From Arachis hypogaea (taxonomy: Eukaryota > Streptophyta > Magnoliopsida > Fabales > Fabaceae): a stretch of DNA of 64,000 bases. This document shows positions 12,060 to 21,944 of the stretch, piece by piece; within the stretch, counting starts at the first letter, position 1; every line of letters begins with the position of its first letter. The position numbers and the translations under genes were made by a program. The stretch covers positions 11,152,810 through 11,216,809 of the forward strand of contig NC_092051.1 in the NCBI RefSeq assembly GCF_003086295.3. The letters run 5' to 3'. Under the pieces are notes generated by a model. It was not told the origin of the DNA, ran no database searches, and saw only the letters and a program-made list of their open reading frames with translations.

Positions 12060-12657
12060 CAATTCGTATGCTTTATAAACAAAATGAAAAAAATTACTTG
12101 ATATCTTTATTTGTGTTCGTATAAAAAACTATAATTTTCACTATTATTGTTGTTCAATTTTATAATATTATAGTGTTAAACTCCTGTGATGCACAGCCTT
12201 ACATTTTATTTTGACATGGTAAATTAAAAATAATATTTTATAATTATAAATTTTTTAAATTTAATATAACATTATGATCGTCATTATAAGATAATCGTAT
12301 TGAATATATTATTTTATTTTTATTCAAAATAAAATACAAATAAAATAGTTTGAAGTCTATAATATTCTTAAATTATAAGAAAAGAGATCTGAAAAAATAA
12401 GAACATATATAACTGTAATAGTAGCATATCAATTTTATATTAAACTTTATATCATAAGACTAATGAAAATTTGTCGACAACCTAGTATTTTATTAACCTC
12501 GTTAGAAAAGCAATTGGCATATGATGTTGTACTTTATATTACATATTTTATTTCAAGTCTGAAATTATAGTTAATAGATTAGCTATATCTATGACAAATA
12601 TTTGTACAAAAGTGTAAATCATAACATGTTATTAAATGAAAATACTACTTTTCTTAC
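12060..12657. other. AT-rich spacer between snoRNA promoter and Helitron remnant
   Basis: No open frame or structured element recognised. If a Helitron spans this locus, this would be helicase 3' flank. Confidence 0.4.
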
Positions 12658-13284
12658 CTAAATATTATTAACTTCTTTAAACACGATATTTGTTGTTGAT
12701 GACTTTGGATTGTTGTCTTCATCTAAAATTAGAACGTTTAAGCCATTGCGACTCTTAACTCTTGACAAAGTAATGTAAAGTTGTCAATGGATGAACACTA
12801 ATTTTGTCAAGTAAAGTCCTACATAATGATCTACCACATAGTAAAATACCTTAGTTTTTTACTATTTTTCTCTTCATATATAGTATTCCGTCAGCCAATA
12901 ATGTCAAAGTTGCATTCCAAATACGATTTGATTTGCTAACACTATTAGATATCAATAGTATCACAAGCAATTTTTTCAATTGATGACCATACCTCGTTAA
13001 TAGCTGCAACGAATTTTTTATCGTCACATAGTAGTTCCATAAAATAGAAAGCATCTTGAAAGTTAGGATATGTAATTCCATTAACTGTCCTAATAGACTC
13101 ATATGTTGTGCAACATTTTTGAATAGTTAACGAAATTCTCATACAGTAGGTATCACATGTAACCAGTGAAACATAGTTTAACCTCCTGGTAGAATAATAT
13201 CTCTTGCGTGAATAGCATTTTTTTTATTCTCTATCATAAACAAATTGATTTGAAAACTCAGCATACATTAAAGTTTGACTTACT
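12658..13284 (-). pseudogene. Helitron RepHel / PIF1-like helicase remnant, internally deleted (copy 1)
   Basis: Minus-strand translation from the contig end gives a Helitron-type helicase segment: LMYAEFSNQFVY, RRLNYVSLVTCDTYCMRISL, then YESIRTVNGITYPNFQDAF and MELLCDDKKFVAAI, the block just before the helicase domain in plant Helitron proteins. A break follows. Then comes the protein C-terminus with PIF1 motif VI: QLYITLSRVKSRNGLNVLIL and DEDNNPKSSTTNIVFKEV, ending at a stop at 12658. Walker A/B and the rest of the helicase core are missing between the two parts. A frameshift or stop lies just before QLYITLSRV. The 5' part is lost in the gap. Confidence 0.8.
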
Positions 13285-14284
13285 NNNNNNNNNNNNNNNN
13301 NNNNNNNNNNNNNNNNNNNNNNNNNNNNNNNNNNNNNNNNNNNNNNNNNNNNNNNNNNNNNNNNNNNNNNNNNNNNNNNNNNNNNNNNNNNNNNNNNNNN
13401 NNNNNNNNNNNNNNNNNNNNNNNNNNNNNNNNNNNNNNNNNNNNNNNNNNNNNNNNNNNNNNNNNNNNNNNNNNNNNNNNNNNNNNNNNNNNNNNNNNNN
13501 NNNNNNNNNNNNNNNNNNNNNNNNNNNNNNNNNNNNNNNNNNNNNNNNNNNNNNNNNNNNNNNNNNNNNNNNNNNNNNNNNNNNNNNNNNNNNNNNNNNN
13601 NNNNNNNNNNNNNNNNNNNNNNNNNNNNNNNNNNNNNNNNNNNNNNNNNNNNNNNNNNNNNNNNNNNNNNNNNNNNNNNNNNNNNNNNNNNNNNNNNNNN
13701 NNNNNNNNNNNNNNNNNNNNNNNNNNNNNNNNNNNNNNNNNNNNNNNNNNNNNNNNNNNNNNNNNNNNNNNNNNNNNNNNNNNNNNNNNNNNNNNNNNNN
13801 NNNNNNNNNNNNNNNNNNNNNNNNNNNNNNNNNNNNNNNNNNNNNNNNNNNNNNNNNNNNNNNNNNNNNNNNNNNNNNNNNNNNNNNNNNNNNNNNNNNN
13901 NNNNNNNNNNNNNNNNNNNNNNNNNNNNNNNNNNNNNNNNNNNNNNNNNNNNNNNNNNNNNNNNNNNNNNNNNNNNNNNNNNNNNNNNNNNNNNNNNNNN
14001 NNNNNNNNNNNNNNNNNNNNNNNNNNNNNNNNNNNNNNNNNNNNNNNNNNNNNNNNNNNNNNNNNNNNNNNNNNNNNNNNNNNNNNNNNNNNNNNNNNNN
14101 NNNNNNNNNNNNNNNNNNNNNNNNNNNNNNNNNNNNNNNNNNNNNNNNNNNNNNNNNNNNNNNNNNNNNNNNNNNNNNNNNNNNNNNNNNNNNNNNNNNN
14201 NNNNNNNNNNNNNNNNNNNNNNNNNNNNNNNNNNNNNNNNNNNNNNNNNNNNNNNNNNNNNNNNNNNNNNNNNNNNNNNNNNNN
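13285..14284. other. assembly gap of exactly 1000 N
   Basis: A round-number N run, so its length is arbitrary. Both flanks carry the same ~2.3-kb sequence in the same orientation. The true distance may be negative, meaning the contigs overlap. Confidence 0.95.
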
Positions 14285-14501
14285 CCATGATAACTAAACC
14301 TTTATATATAAACTGAGCCATATTAATCAGATCCTTTCTTCTTATTAACCCACTTTTTTAAGCAATAGGATCCGATAATCCAATGAGTTTCCCCCAATAA
14401 ACCTTGACAATCTTTTTGTCTGAACATCAAGTGATGTATGCGTCTTATATTCATAGTTCTTTTTTTCTCTGTGCACCAGAAGTTAGTTTTGATAAATTCA
14501 A

Positions 14502-14584
14502 ATGGCTTCCTACCATTCGATTTTGGTATCATTCTAAACATTTCATTCTCATCCAATCATTTCCTTCAGATGTTTGGAAGCCAT
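14502..14584 (-). ncRNA. candidate structured RNA: three-way junction (copy 2)
   Basis: Same stems as at 11111-11193, unchanged. Probably the same genomic locus assembled twice. Confidence 0.28.
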
Positions 14585-14830
14585 ATTGTTTGTTCTTATA
14601 AAACTGTAGCATGGGAGAGAATAGATTCCTGTGAATGACTGACTCCTCAACATTGATTCTTTTAAATTCCGCACTTTGTTTAAATTTAAAAAAAAAAAAG
14701 ACAAAAAGTTAGAGCAAGAAAATCAATTTCCAGTATGAATGACAATGTCAATGCTTCACAAAAGTAAAAAATTAAAAAAAAGCCAAGAAATTTTGAAGAA
14801 AAAGAAATGGTTTTCTTGAAGTAGGCATAG

Positions 14831-14910
14831 CCATTGATCAGATAATTGTAGTCTGATTGTTTATAGTCCACACTCGTAAATTCGGAAACAAGATATCATC
14901 ACATCAATGG
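14831..14910 (-). ncRNA. box C/D snoRNA (second of pair, copy 2)
   Basis: Same as 11441-11520: CCATTGAT/ATCAATGG terminal stem, box C GTGATGA, box D CTGA and the same 25S-complementary guide. Probably the same locus assembled twice. Confidence 0.8.
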
Positions 14911-15022
14911 CTATCTCAATTTCAAAATCTGAACAAGTTAAAATGAAAAGAAAACCAAAAACTGCTGCAACAATTCAAGAAACAAAAAGCAGACATAACA
15001 ACCATAAATCTGAAGTGGTAAA

Positions 15023-15113
15023 AAGGCTCAGAAGGATCCATTGGTAATTTCTAATCACAAGGGACGATTTTCCATTCCCTCATAAAATAGGTAGTTTTCA
15101 ACATCATCGCCTT
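15023..15113 (-). ncRNA. box C/D snoRNA (first of pair, copy 2)
   Basis: Same as 11634-11724: AAGGC/GCCTT stem, AUGAUGU C box, CTGA D box and the 18S-complementary guide. Probably the same locus assembled twice. Confidence 0.8.
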
Positions 15114-15317
15114 CACGAAAACTTTAAAAAAATATTAAAAAAAAAAAACGAACGGCACAGAAAAATTGATTGAACAAGAAGAAGCCATTTAAAAGTTTGA
15201 AGACACAAACTCATTGACGAACACGAGGGAAGTTGCGAGAAGTAGCTAGCACAGTCGAATGAAGAGAATTGGATATTCAATTCTGCCGTATAAATAGAAG
15301 CCATGTAACATTTTAAT

Positions 15318-15430
15318 TAGGGTTAGGGTTTTGTATATAAAGACGGAACTACCCTTCCGCTCTCGTGCAGATGGCCCGTTAAGATACAGATCTGGGCTTT
15401 ACTTTCAGAGTTCAGAACATGATTTGGGCC
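15318..15430 (-). promoter_or_regulatory. snoRNA-unit promoter (copy 2)
   Basis: Telo-box complement at 15323-15331 and a site II complement TGGGCC at 15425-15430, with the TATA-like box between them. Identical arrangement to copy 1. Confidence 0.6.
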
Positions 15431-16046
15431 TAGCTTCAGCAACTTCACAATTCGTATGCTTTATAAACAAAATGAAAAAAAATTACTTGATATCTTTATT
15501 TGTGTTCGTATAAAAAACTATAATTTTCACTATTATTGTTGTTCAATTTTATAATATTATAGTGTTAAACTCCTGTGATGCACAGCCTTACATTTTATTT
15601 TGACATGGTAAATTAAAAATAATATTTTATAATTATAAATTTTTTAAATTTAATATAACATTATGATCGTCATTATAAGATAATCGTATTGAATATATTA
15701 TTTTATTTTTATTCAAAATAAAATACAAATAAAATAGTTTGAAGTCTATAATATTCTTAAATTATAAGAAAAGAGATCTGAAAAAATAAGAACATATATA
15801 ACTGTAATAGTAGCATATCAATTTTATATTAAACTTTATATCATAAGACTAATGAAAATTTGTCGACAACCTAGTATTTTATTAACCTCGTTAGAAAAGC
15901 AATTGGCATATGATGTTGTACTTTATATTACATATTTTATTTCAAGTCTGAAATTATAGTTAATAGATTAGCTATATCTATGACAAATATTTGTACAAAA
16001 GTGTAAATCATAACATGTTATTAAATGAAAATACTACTTTTCTTAC

Positions 16047-16564
16047 CTAAATATTATTAACTTCTTTAAACACGATATTTGTTGTTGATGACTTTGGATT
16101 GTTGTCTTCATCTAAAATTAGAACGTTTCTTCGCTAACGCCTTAATTGCAGACTCTTAACTTCTTGCAAGTAATCTCAAAGATTCAATAGATAAACAACT
16201 TATTTTGACATACTCTTAATACTCAAGATATATCGTCAGCAATAATGTCAAAGTTGCATCCAAATACGATTTGATTTCTAACACTATTAATATCAATAGT
16301 ATCACAAGCAATTTTTTTCAATTGATGACCATACCTCGTTAATAGCTGAACAATTTTTTATCTCACATATAGTTCATAAAATAGCATCTTAAAGTTAGAT
16401 ATGTAATTCCATTATGTCTAATAGACTCATATGTTGTCAACATTTTTGTAGTTACATTCTCTAACAGTGGTATACATTCCAGTAAATAGTTTAATCTGTA
16501 GATAATATCTCTTGGTGAATAGCATTTTTTATATCTAAACAATATTGAAATCAGCATACATTAA
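16047..16564 (-). pseudogene. Helitron helicase remnant (copy 2, frame-disrupted)
   Basis: Counterpart of 12658-13284. The C-terminal VLILDEDNNPKSS part and fragments such as TTYESIRHNGITY remain, but small deletions break the frame throughout. Copy 1 reads cleanly over the same stretch, so the damage may be consensus error and not mutation. Confidence 0.65.
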
Positions 16565-17880
16565 TTGCTTATCCAAATTATATTTTGACCTTGTAATATT
16601 CATTGATAATTGACATTTTGATGATACCTATGCATAATAATATTATATCTTGAAAATCATAATCTATGTATCTAAGAAATAATAGTGAATTAATCATATC
16701 TATGTATGATCATTACTTTATCATGTTATCTACAATAATTTATTAATGTAGATAATCTTAATAATGTATATTTTATCATTATCAAAAAATAGAGAAAAAA
16801 ACAAATTTAAAGAATAATTGTAATAACAAGAAATATGATCTATACATGTAATTCTAATTATACTTATAATATAATAGAATTATAATTGACTTAATTTAAT
16901 TTTATAAATCTAACATAATTAAAGAATTATAATGTAAACAAATATTTTAAAAAAAATTAATTGACTTAGAAAAGATGATAAAAATATCTTAATTTATTAT
17001 AGTTATATACAAATACTTAATTATTAAATTTTAATTATGTAAAATTTAAATTATGTAAAAGATTTAAATTTAATTAACAATATTTAAAAATAATTAATTT
17101 ATAAAATATTAACAAATAATAATTATTAATCTTTAAATTATAACATATAAAAATTTTAATTTATTACTTAATTAGAACTAAATCATTAAAAAAGATAAAA
17201 ATATTAAAATTTAATATAATTTAAAATAAAAATTATAATTATAATATAATTTAAAATTTTATCTATTAACAAATAATTAATTTATTAAAATTAATTTAAC
17301 AATTAGTAATAAATATAACAAATAATATTAATAATTAAAATTTTAATAAATATAATTTAAATAATTATTTAAAATTTAAAAATAAATCTAAACATAATTA
17401 ATTAATTTATAATAAATTTTAAATAATATTATTTACATTAACAAATAAATTTATCAATATTAAAATAATTAATTTTTATATTTAAGAATATTAATTTCAA
17501 AATAAATATTAATTAAAAAACAAAAAAAATTATTAACATATATTAATTAATAAATAAAATTATAATAAATGTGATTATTAATATTAACTTTATAAATAAT
17601 TTGTAATTTTATTTTAATTTTAATTAATAATATTAATCAAATTTTAAAAATTATTGAAAACTTATTAAATTATAAAATTTAAAAAATATTTATATTGAAA
17701 AATAAAATTAGTATTCTTTAATAATATATAATCTTATAATTTTTACATAATTAATAATTAACAGAATTAAAAGATATATTTTTAATCTAAGAACTAATAT
17801 TAATAATATATCTATATTTTTGAAACAAATAAAAAGAATAAGCAATTTAAGATAAATCAATAAGATTTAAACATACATAA
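16565..17880. other. extremely GC-poor stretch
   Basis: Almost only A and T; by my count 17221-17580 has about 16 G or C in 360 bases. No gene or RNA seen. It follows directly on the deletion-rich end of copy 2, so low consensus quality may add to the composition. Confidence 0.6.
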
Positions 17881-18033
17881 TTAGTTTTGTCAGATAAATT
17901 CTACTGATATAGAAACTGAGTAATCCAACTGCTAGCTAGTTTGTAAATTAAACAAATGCTGTAAAAATTGCCATTTATAAACAACTTCTATTCAATGAAA
18001 TTTTTTCTATAGTTAAACTATATGTGCTGTTAA

Positions 18034-18256
18034 AACTGTCTGTGCTGTATTCAAAAGTTGTATTACAGGTGGTAAAATATGAAGGAAAACATCAAGGCAG
18101 ATCTAAACACAAATTATAAACTTTTACACCAACGGGAGTTTAATATACACCCAAGATTGCTTAAAATATACACCCAAACTGTCTGTTCTGTTAACTGTCT
18201 GTGCTGTATTCAAAATGTATGAATTACAGGTACTAAAATATGAAGAAAAACATCAA
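18034..18256. repeat. two direct copies of a ~62-bp unit next to the IDD stop codon
   Basis: 18034-18095 and 18193-18256 share AACTGTCTGTGCTGTATTCA and later parts ending in AAAACATCAA. Between and beside them occurs a TATACACCCA motif (about 18143, 18168 and 18262). The last copy of that motif overlaps the end of the IDD reading frame. Confidence 0.75.
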
Positions 18257-18257
18257 A

Positions 18258-20179
18258 TCAAATATACACCCATAACCTGCGATTAGTAGTAGTGTTTGCA
18301 TCAAACAGTTGTGAGACGATTTCTTTCTGAAACAATTGGTTTGTAAATGCAGCATCATGGCCAGCACTAACTCCAGCCATGGTGGTTGTTCCCATGGAGA
18401 AGCTTTTCTGCATCATGGGTGAATAATTCATGCTGTTGTTACTTGCAGTTGCACCCATTTGAGCTGCTTTCTGCAACAAAGCAGTTGCAGACATATGAGG
18501 CGATGATGAAGATGGATTAGAAGAAAGAATAACATTGTTGAAGCCAGTAGAACTCAGCTGAAGCGTTGAAGAAGAACAAGAAGAAGTAGTTGTTGATGAG
18601 AAGATGGAGTTATTGAAAGGAGTTGTTGTTGGAATGATAAGTGGTGGATCAGTGATGAATAATTGATCTGATGAAGAAGAAGAAGTGGTTAATGGAATCT
18701 GACTAGGGGGCATGCCAGTTGTTAACAAACACTGATGGTGGGTGGAAGAAAGTTTGTTATTTTCTTCGGTCAAAGCATCACAGAAAGCACGATGAGTAAT
18801 GAAACTGTCTCTTCTGGAAAAGATGGTGCCGCAATCACACTTATACTCGCGAGTGCCGCAAGTTTTGAGGTGGGCCTTCCAATCAGATTGAACAGCGTAG
18901 CGTTTGGAACACTTGTCACACTTCCATTTCTTTTCGCCGTGTTTGCGGCTGAAGTGTTTCTTGATGCCGGTGAGGTCGCCAAGAGCACGTGATGGGTTGT
19001 GGTGAACGCACGTGGGCTCAGGGCAGACGTAGACACGCTTCTTGACCTCTGTGGTTGTTCTTTGCCTTAGCTTCCATGGTAGATTGTGTCCTCTCCTGTG
19101 TAGTTGAAGGTTTTGGTCCCTCTGGAAACCTTTGTTGCATATCTCACACACGAATCTGTTTGTTGCCATTAATGTTGTTGGTGACAGAGCTACTACTTCT
19201 GCACTTGGATCTGTCATCATTCAAACATCAATCAAAATAAGATAAAGTGGAGTGCTAGGGGCGGGCAGAATTTGTGATGTTTAGCCATCAATTAGTCATC
19301 ATCAATATTTTTAATGGTGTGAGATGAGATCTAATGGTATAAGATTAATCATTTTTTCTTTGATGGTTAAGTGCTGGTAAGATTTCAACAAAAGTGCTGA
19401 CTCTTAGACTTATCATTCTTACAATTTTTAGTAATAAATAACATGAACAACCGACTTAAAAATTGGCCAAATTCAAGTAAAACACACTACATTTTAAATT
19501 ATTAATCTAAATTTTAATATTAAAATAATCATCTGCACACCTAATAAATTGAACATCCGATATATTCATTGTTTATATTATTTAGTATTTTTATTATCTA
19601 CCTATACTTTTCCCTTATTGTTGATCAGCATAAATATTAGATTGTCTTTTAGTAAATAAATTTTAATATTTATATGTACAAATTCTAAAAATATGAGTGT
19701 AAATTGTACTAATTCATATATGCAAATTTTATTAAATATAAGTGCAAATTATACATTTTTAGTGTACAAAATTCTAAATATAAATATAAATTAAGTGAAA
19801 ATTCAAGTACAATTAACTTTATACAAATTAATAATTGAGAGCTGTTAGATAATAATTTAGTCAAATATATTAAATTATTTAATGACTCTTAACTATCAAT
19901 TTTATATCAAGTTTTACTTACATATTATTGCTGATCAACTACCCAACTAAAAATGATAATATTTGCTAGTCAGAAAGATTGATCTAAAAATAATGAAAGA
20001 TCAAGGGAATAGAAAGTTGAATAAATAAATTAATTAAATTTGCCTGGGGTTCCTGGTAGGTTTCTTTTCTTTTTATTGGTTTGTTGTTGCTGCTGCTTGT
20101 TTTCTTGATGAACTTCTTCTTCTCCAGTGTTTCCAGAAGAGAAGCTTCCATCTTCATTACCTGACATATTGTTTGACAT
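18258..20179 (-). CDS. INDETERMINATE-DOMAIN (IDD) C2H2 zinc-finger transcription factor
   Basis: Nuclear DNA-binding regulator of the plant-specific IDD family. Exon 1 is 20179-20044 and exon 2 is 19210-18258; the product is 362 residues. The join restores [17 protein letters not shown], the hallmark before the first finger, after a basic KKKR nuclear signal. Fingers: ZF1 C67-H87 (C2H2), ZF2 C108-H136 (C2H2), ZF3 C143-C163 (C2[15 protein letters not shown]), ZF4 C170-C189 (C2[11 protein letters not shown]). The [14 protein letters not shown] motif is present. The intron (20043-19211, 833 bp) starts CAG|GCAAAT and ends ACAG: a GC-AG intron. The final residues LWVYI come from a repeat motif, and the usual C-terminal DFLG-type motif is missing. 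Either the protein is shortened or a further exon follows a possible donor (CGCAG|GTTATG). It is shorter than most IDD proteins. Which IDD subclass it belongs to is not clear. Confidence 0.9.
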
Positions 20180-20282
20180 TTTTGGATACAATACAAGCTT
20201 CTTTTTGTGTTGAAGAATTAGAAAGCAAATTGTTGTGGTTATGTTACAAATAAATGTTGTAAGCAGGTTTTTCTTTATTTGG

Positions 20283-20291
20283 CCTTATATA
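20283..20291 (-). promoter_or_regulatory. TATA box of the IDD gene
   Basis: TATATAAGG on the minus strand, about 105 bases upstream of the start codon at 20179. Confidence 0.45.
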
Positions 20292-21221
20292 AATATATAA
20301 TCTTCATTACAAGACAACAAATAGGTAAATGCCCCTAACTACCTTGCTAACTTCTTGCTTTATTATTATATTATTATTGTAATATCCTAATTAAATAACC
20401 AATCAATTTCTCATTAGCTCATGCATCCACAGATTGTTGGACCCTTGTATATATATTAAAATAAAACAATTGACCTATATATGATGGATTTTTAATTTAA
20501 AACTCCCGGCCCTTTGATCTACCTTTTTCATTAGAAATTAGCATAAGATTTTATTTCCATGATCCATAATATGATTATGTTAAGTATTGATTTATGGATT
20601 TAATATCTATACATTGTCAATGTAAAAAAAAATTACTGATATTATTTAAAAGAAATATTTCTAAGCATATTATATTGACTTTAATCCATATATGGCTTAA
20701 CAATATTGGATCAGATAAAATTTAATTAATATTATCTTAAAATTAGATGAACCTAGTTGAATGTCATAAATTAACTCAAAAATTGAAGGTTGTCTCATGT
20801 TTAAATATAATGTGGAAGAATATAAATGGATGACAAGGCAAAAGTTCTAATAATGTTTTACTAATTAGTGCAGCCATTGAAGGTTAGTGTTACTAGCTAC
20901 TAAACTCGGATTTGTTTTTAAACGAGAAAATAACTATCATCATAATAACGAAGACGAAATCTATCTACGTCTCATTTGATCCATATATACGATCGATGGA
21001 AACAAGCAAAGTAATAAGAATCTTCAAATAAAAATTAGAATGAAGCAAATATGTACTAATGACATAAAAGAGGTTGCTACCGAGTTAACCTAAGCTACAT
21101 TATTCAAGCTTTAATTTGCCATAATGGCAACGACATTCACTAAGGGTATCCTATGGCCTCCTTCATATAAATTAAAGCAAAAATAAATGTAATGATCTTT
21201 TCAACATTTACTTAGATTATG
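20292..21221. other. intergenic, upstream of IDD gene
   Basis: AT-rich, no gene seen. It probably holds the IDD promoter. Confidence 0.4.
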
Positions 21222-21362
21222 GGTAATGCTAGGGAGACAAAAAATACCGTCAGAACTTGCCTTATTTAACATTCATTAATTGTCGCAACAATTAATAAAT
21301 GCTAAATAAGGCAAGTTATGACTGTTTTTGGCTAATTTTCTTTAGTTACCAAACATTTCCGT
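21222..21362. mobile_element. hairpin MITE, best-preserved copy
   Basis: The ends GGTAATGCTAGGGAGACAAA and, inverted, GGAAATGTTTGGTAACTAAA are imperfect terminal repeats. The core is a near-perfect hairpin: GTCAGAACTTGCCTTATTTA is matched by the inverted AAATAAGGCAAGTT...GAC, with a loop near CGC. Related copies lie at 21490-21620 and 24212-24540. Confidence 0.65.
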
Positions 21363-21489
21363 AGATTATAATACCTTTATACATATATGGAAATTATTCA
21401 AATATAGTGTTATCAGAATTGTTTTATAAGTAAAAAGAATTAGCTAAAAACAACAATACTTGCCTGATTTAGCATTATATTGTAATAAT

Positions 21490-21620
21490 AGTCATGCTAG
21501 AAAGACAAAAAAAAAGTCAGAACTTATCTTATTTAATATTTATTAATTAATTATTATAATAATTAATAAATATTAATAACACAAGTTCTGACTAATTTTT
21601 TTTGTTACCAAACATTTTTG
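21490..21620. mobile_element. hairpin MITE, second copy
   Basis: Same plan as 21222-21362: GTCATGCTAGAAAGACAAAA at one end, GTTACCAAACATTTTTG at the other, and an AGTCAGAACTT / AAGTTCTGACT core hairpin. More diverged. A further partial copy reaches to about 21775. Confidence 0.6.
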
Positions 21621-21775
21621 TTGTAATAATTAATGAATGTTAAACAAAGTAATTTCTATCTGTTTTTTTAATCTTCCTATTATTATCGCAAAATTATTAT
21701 GTAGTTGATAATCGAAAATATTTGGTAACAAAAAGATTAGTGAAAAACAATGAAAATTTGTCTTATTTAATATTT

Positions 21776-21944
21776 GAATAATGTTACACATCCAAATCTT
21801 TTTGTTAACTAAGTCCAATTAAATTAATCTAATATAACAAAAATCAGTTATAACTAGTATTATTCAAAGTTTTATTATTTAATTTAATTAATTAAATTTA
21901 TAAAAAAAATTTTAGATGTACAATATTATTCTTAACATTTATTA
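21776..21944. mobile_element. foldback MITE related to the pair near 1.3-1.6 kb
   Basis: The left end GAATAATGTTACACATCCAA and the right end (inverted GAATAATATTGTACATCTAA) form long imperfect inverted repeats running to the centre. Same family ends as 1292-1602. Confidence 0.55.

Larger units (their letters stand above)
10894..13274. repeat. large duplication flanking the assembly gap, copy 1
   Basis: Matches 14285-16564 in the same order and orientation. From 10894 to about 12739 the only differences I saw are one-base changes in homopolymer lengths (for example 13 versus 12 A near 11297). The last ~540 bases differ much more, with copy 2 shorter. Probably the overlapping ends of two unmerged contigs; see the gap entry. 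Confidence 0.85.
14285..16564. repeat. large duplication flanking the assembly gap, copy 2
   Basis: Copy of 10894-13274, offset 3388-3391. Nearly identical to about 16128, after which it is shorter: 16236-16563 (328 bases) corresponds to 12891-13270 (380 bases). Many single-base losses are spread along it, often of G or C. Confidence 0.85.

Noticed and set aside
13208..14321. open frames of 340-365 codons across the gap
   Set aside because: They consist of N translated as X.
16565..17880. centromeric or scaffold-attachment AT satellite
   Set aside because: No tandem periodicity visible; possible consensus damage next to a contig end is a simpler reason.
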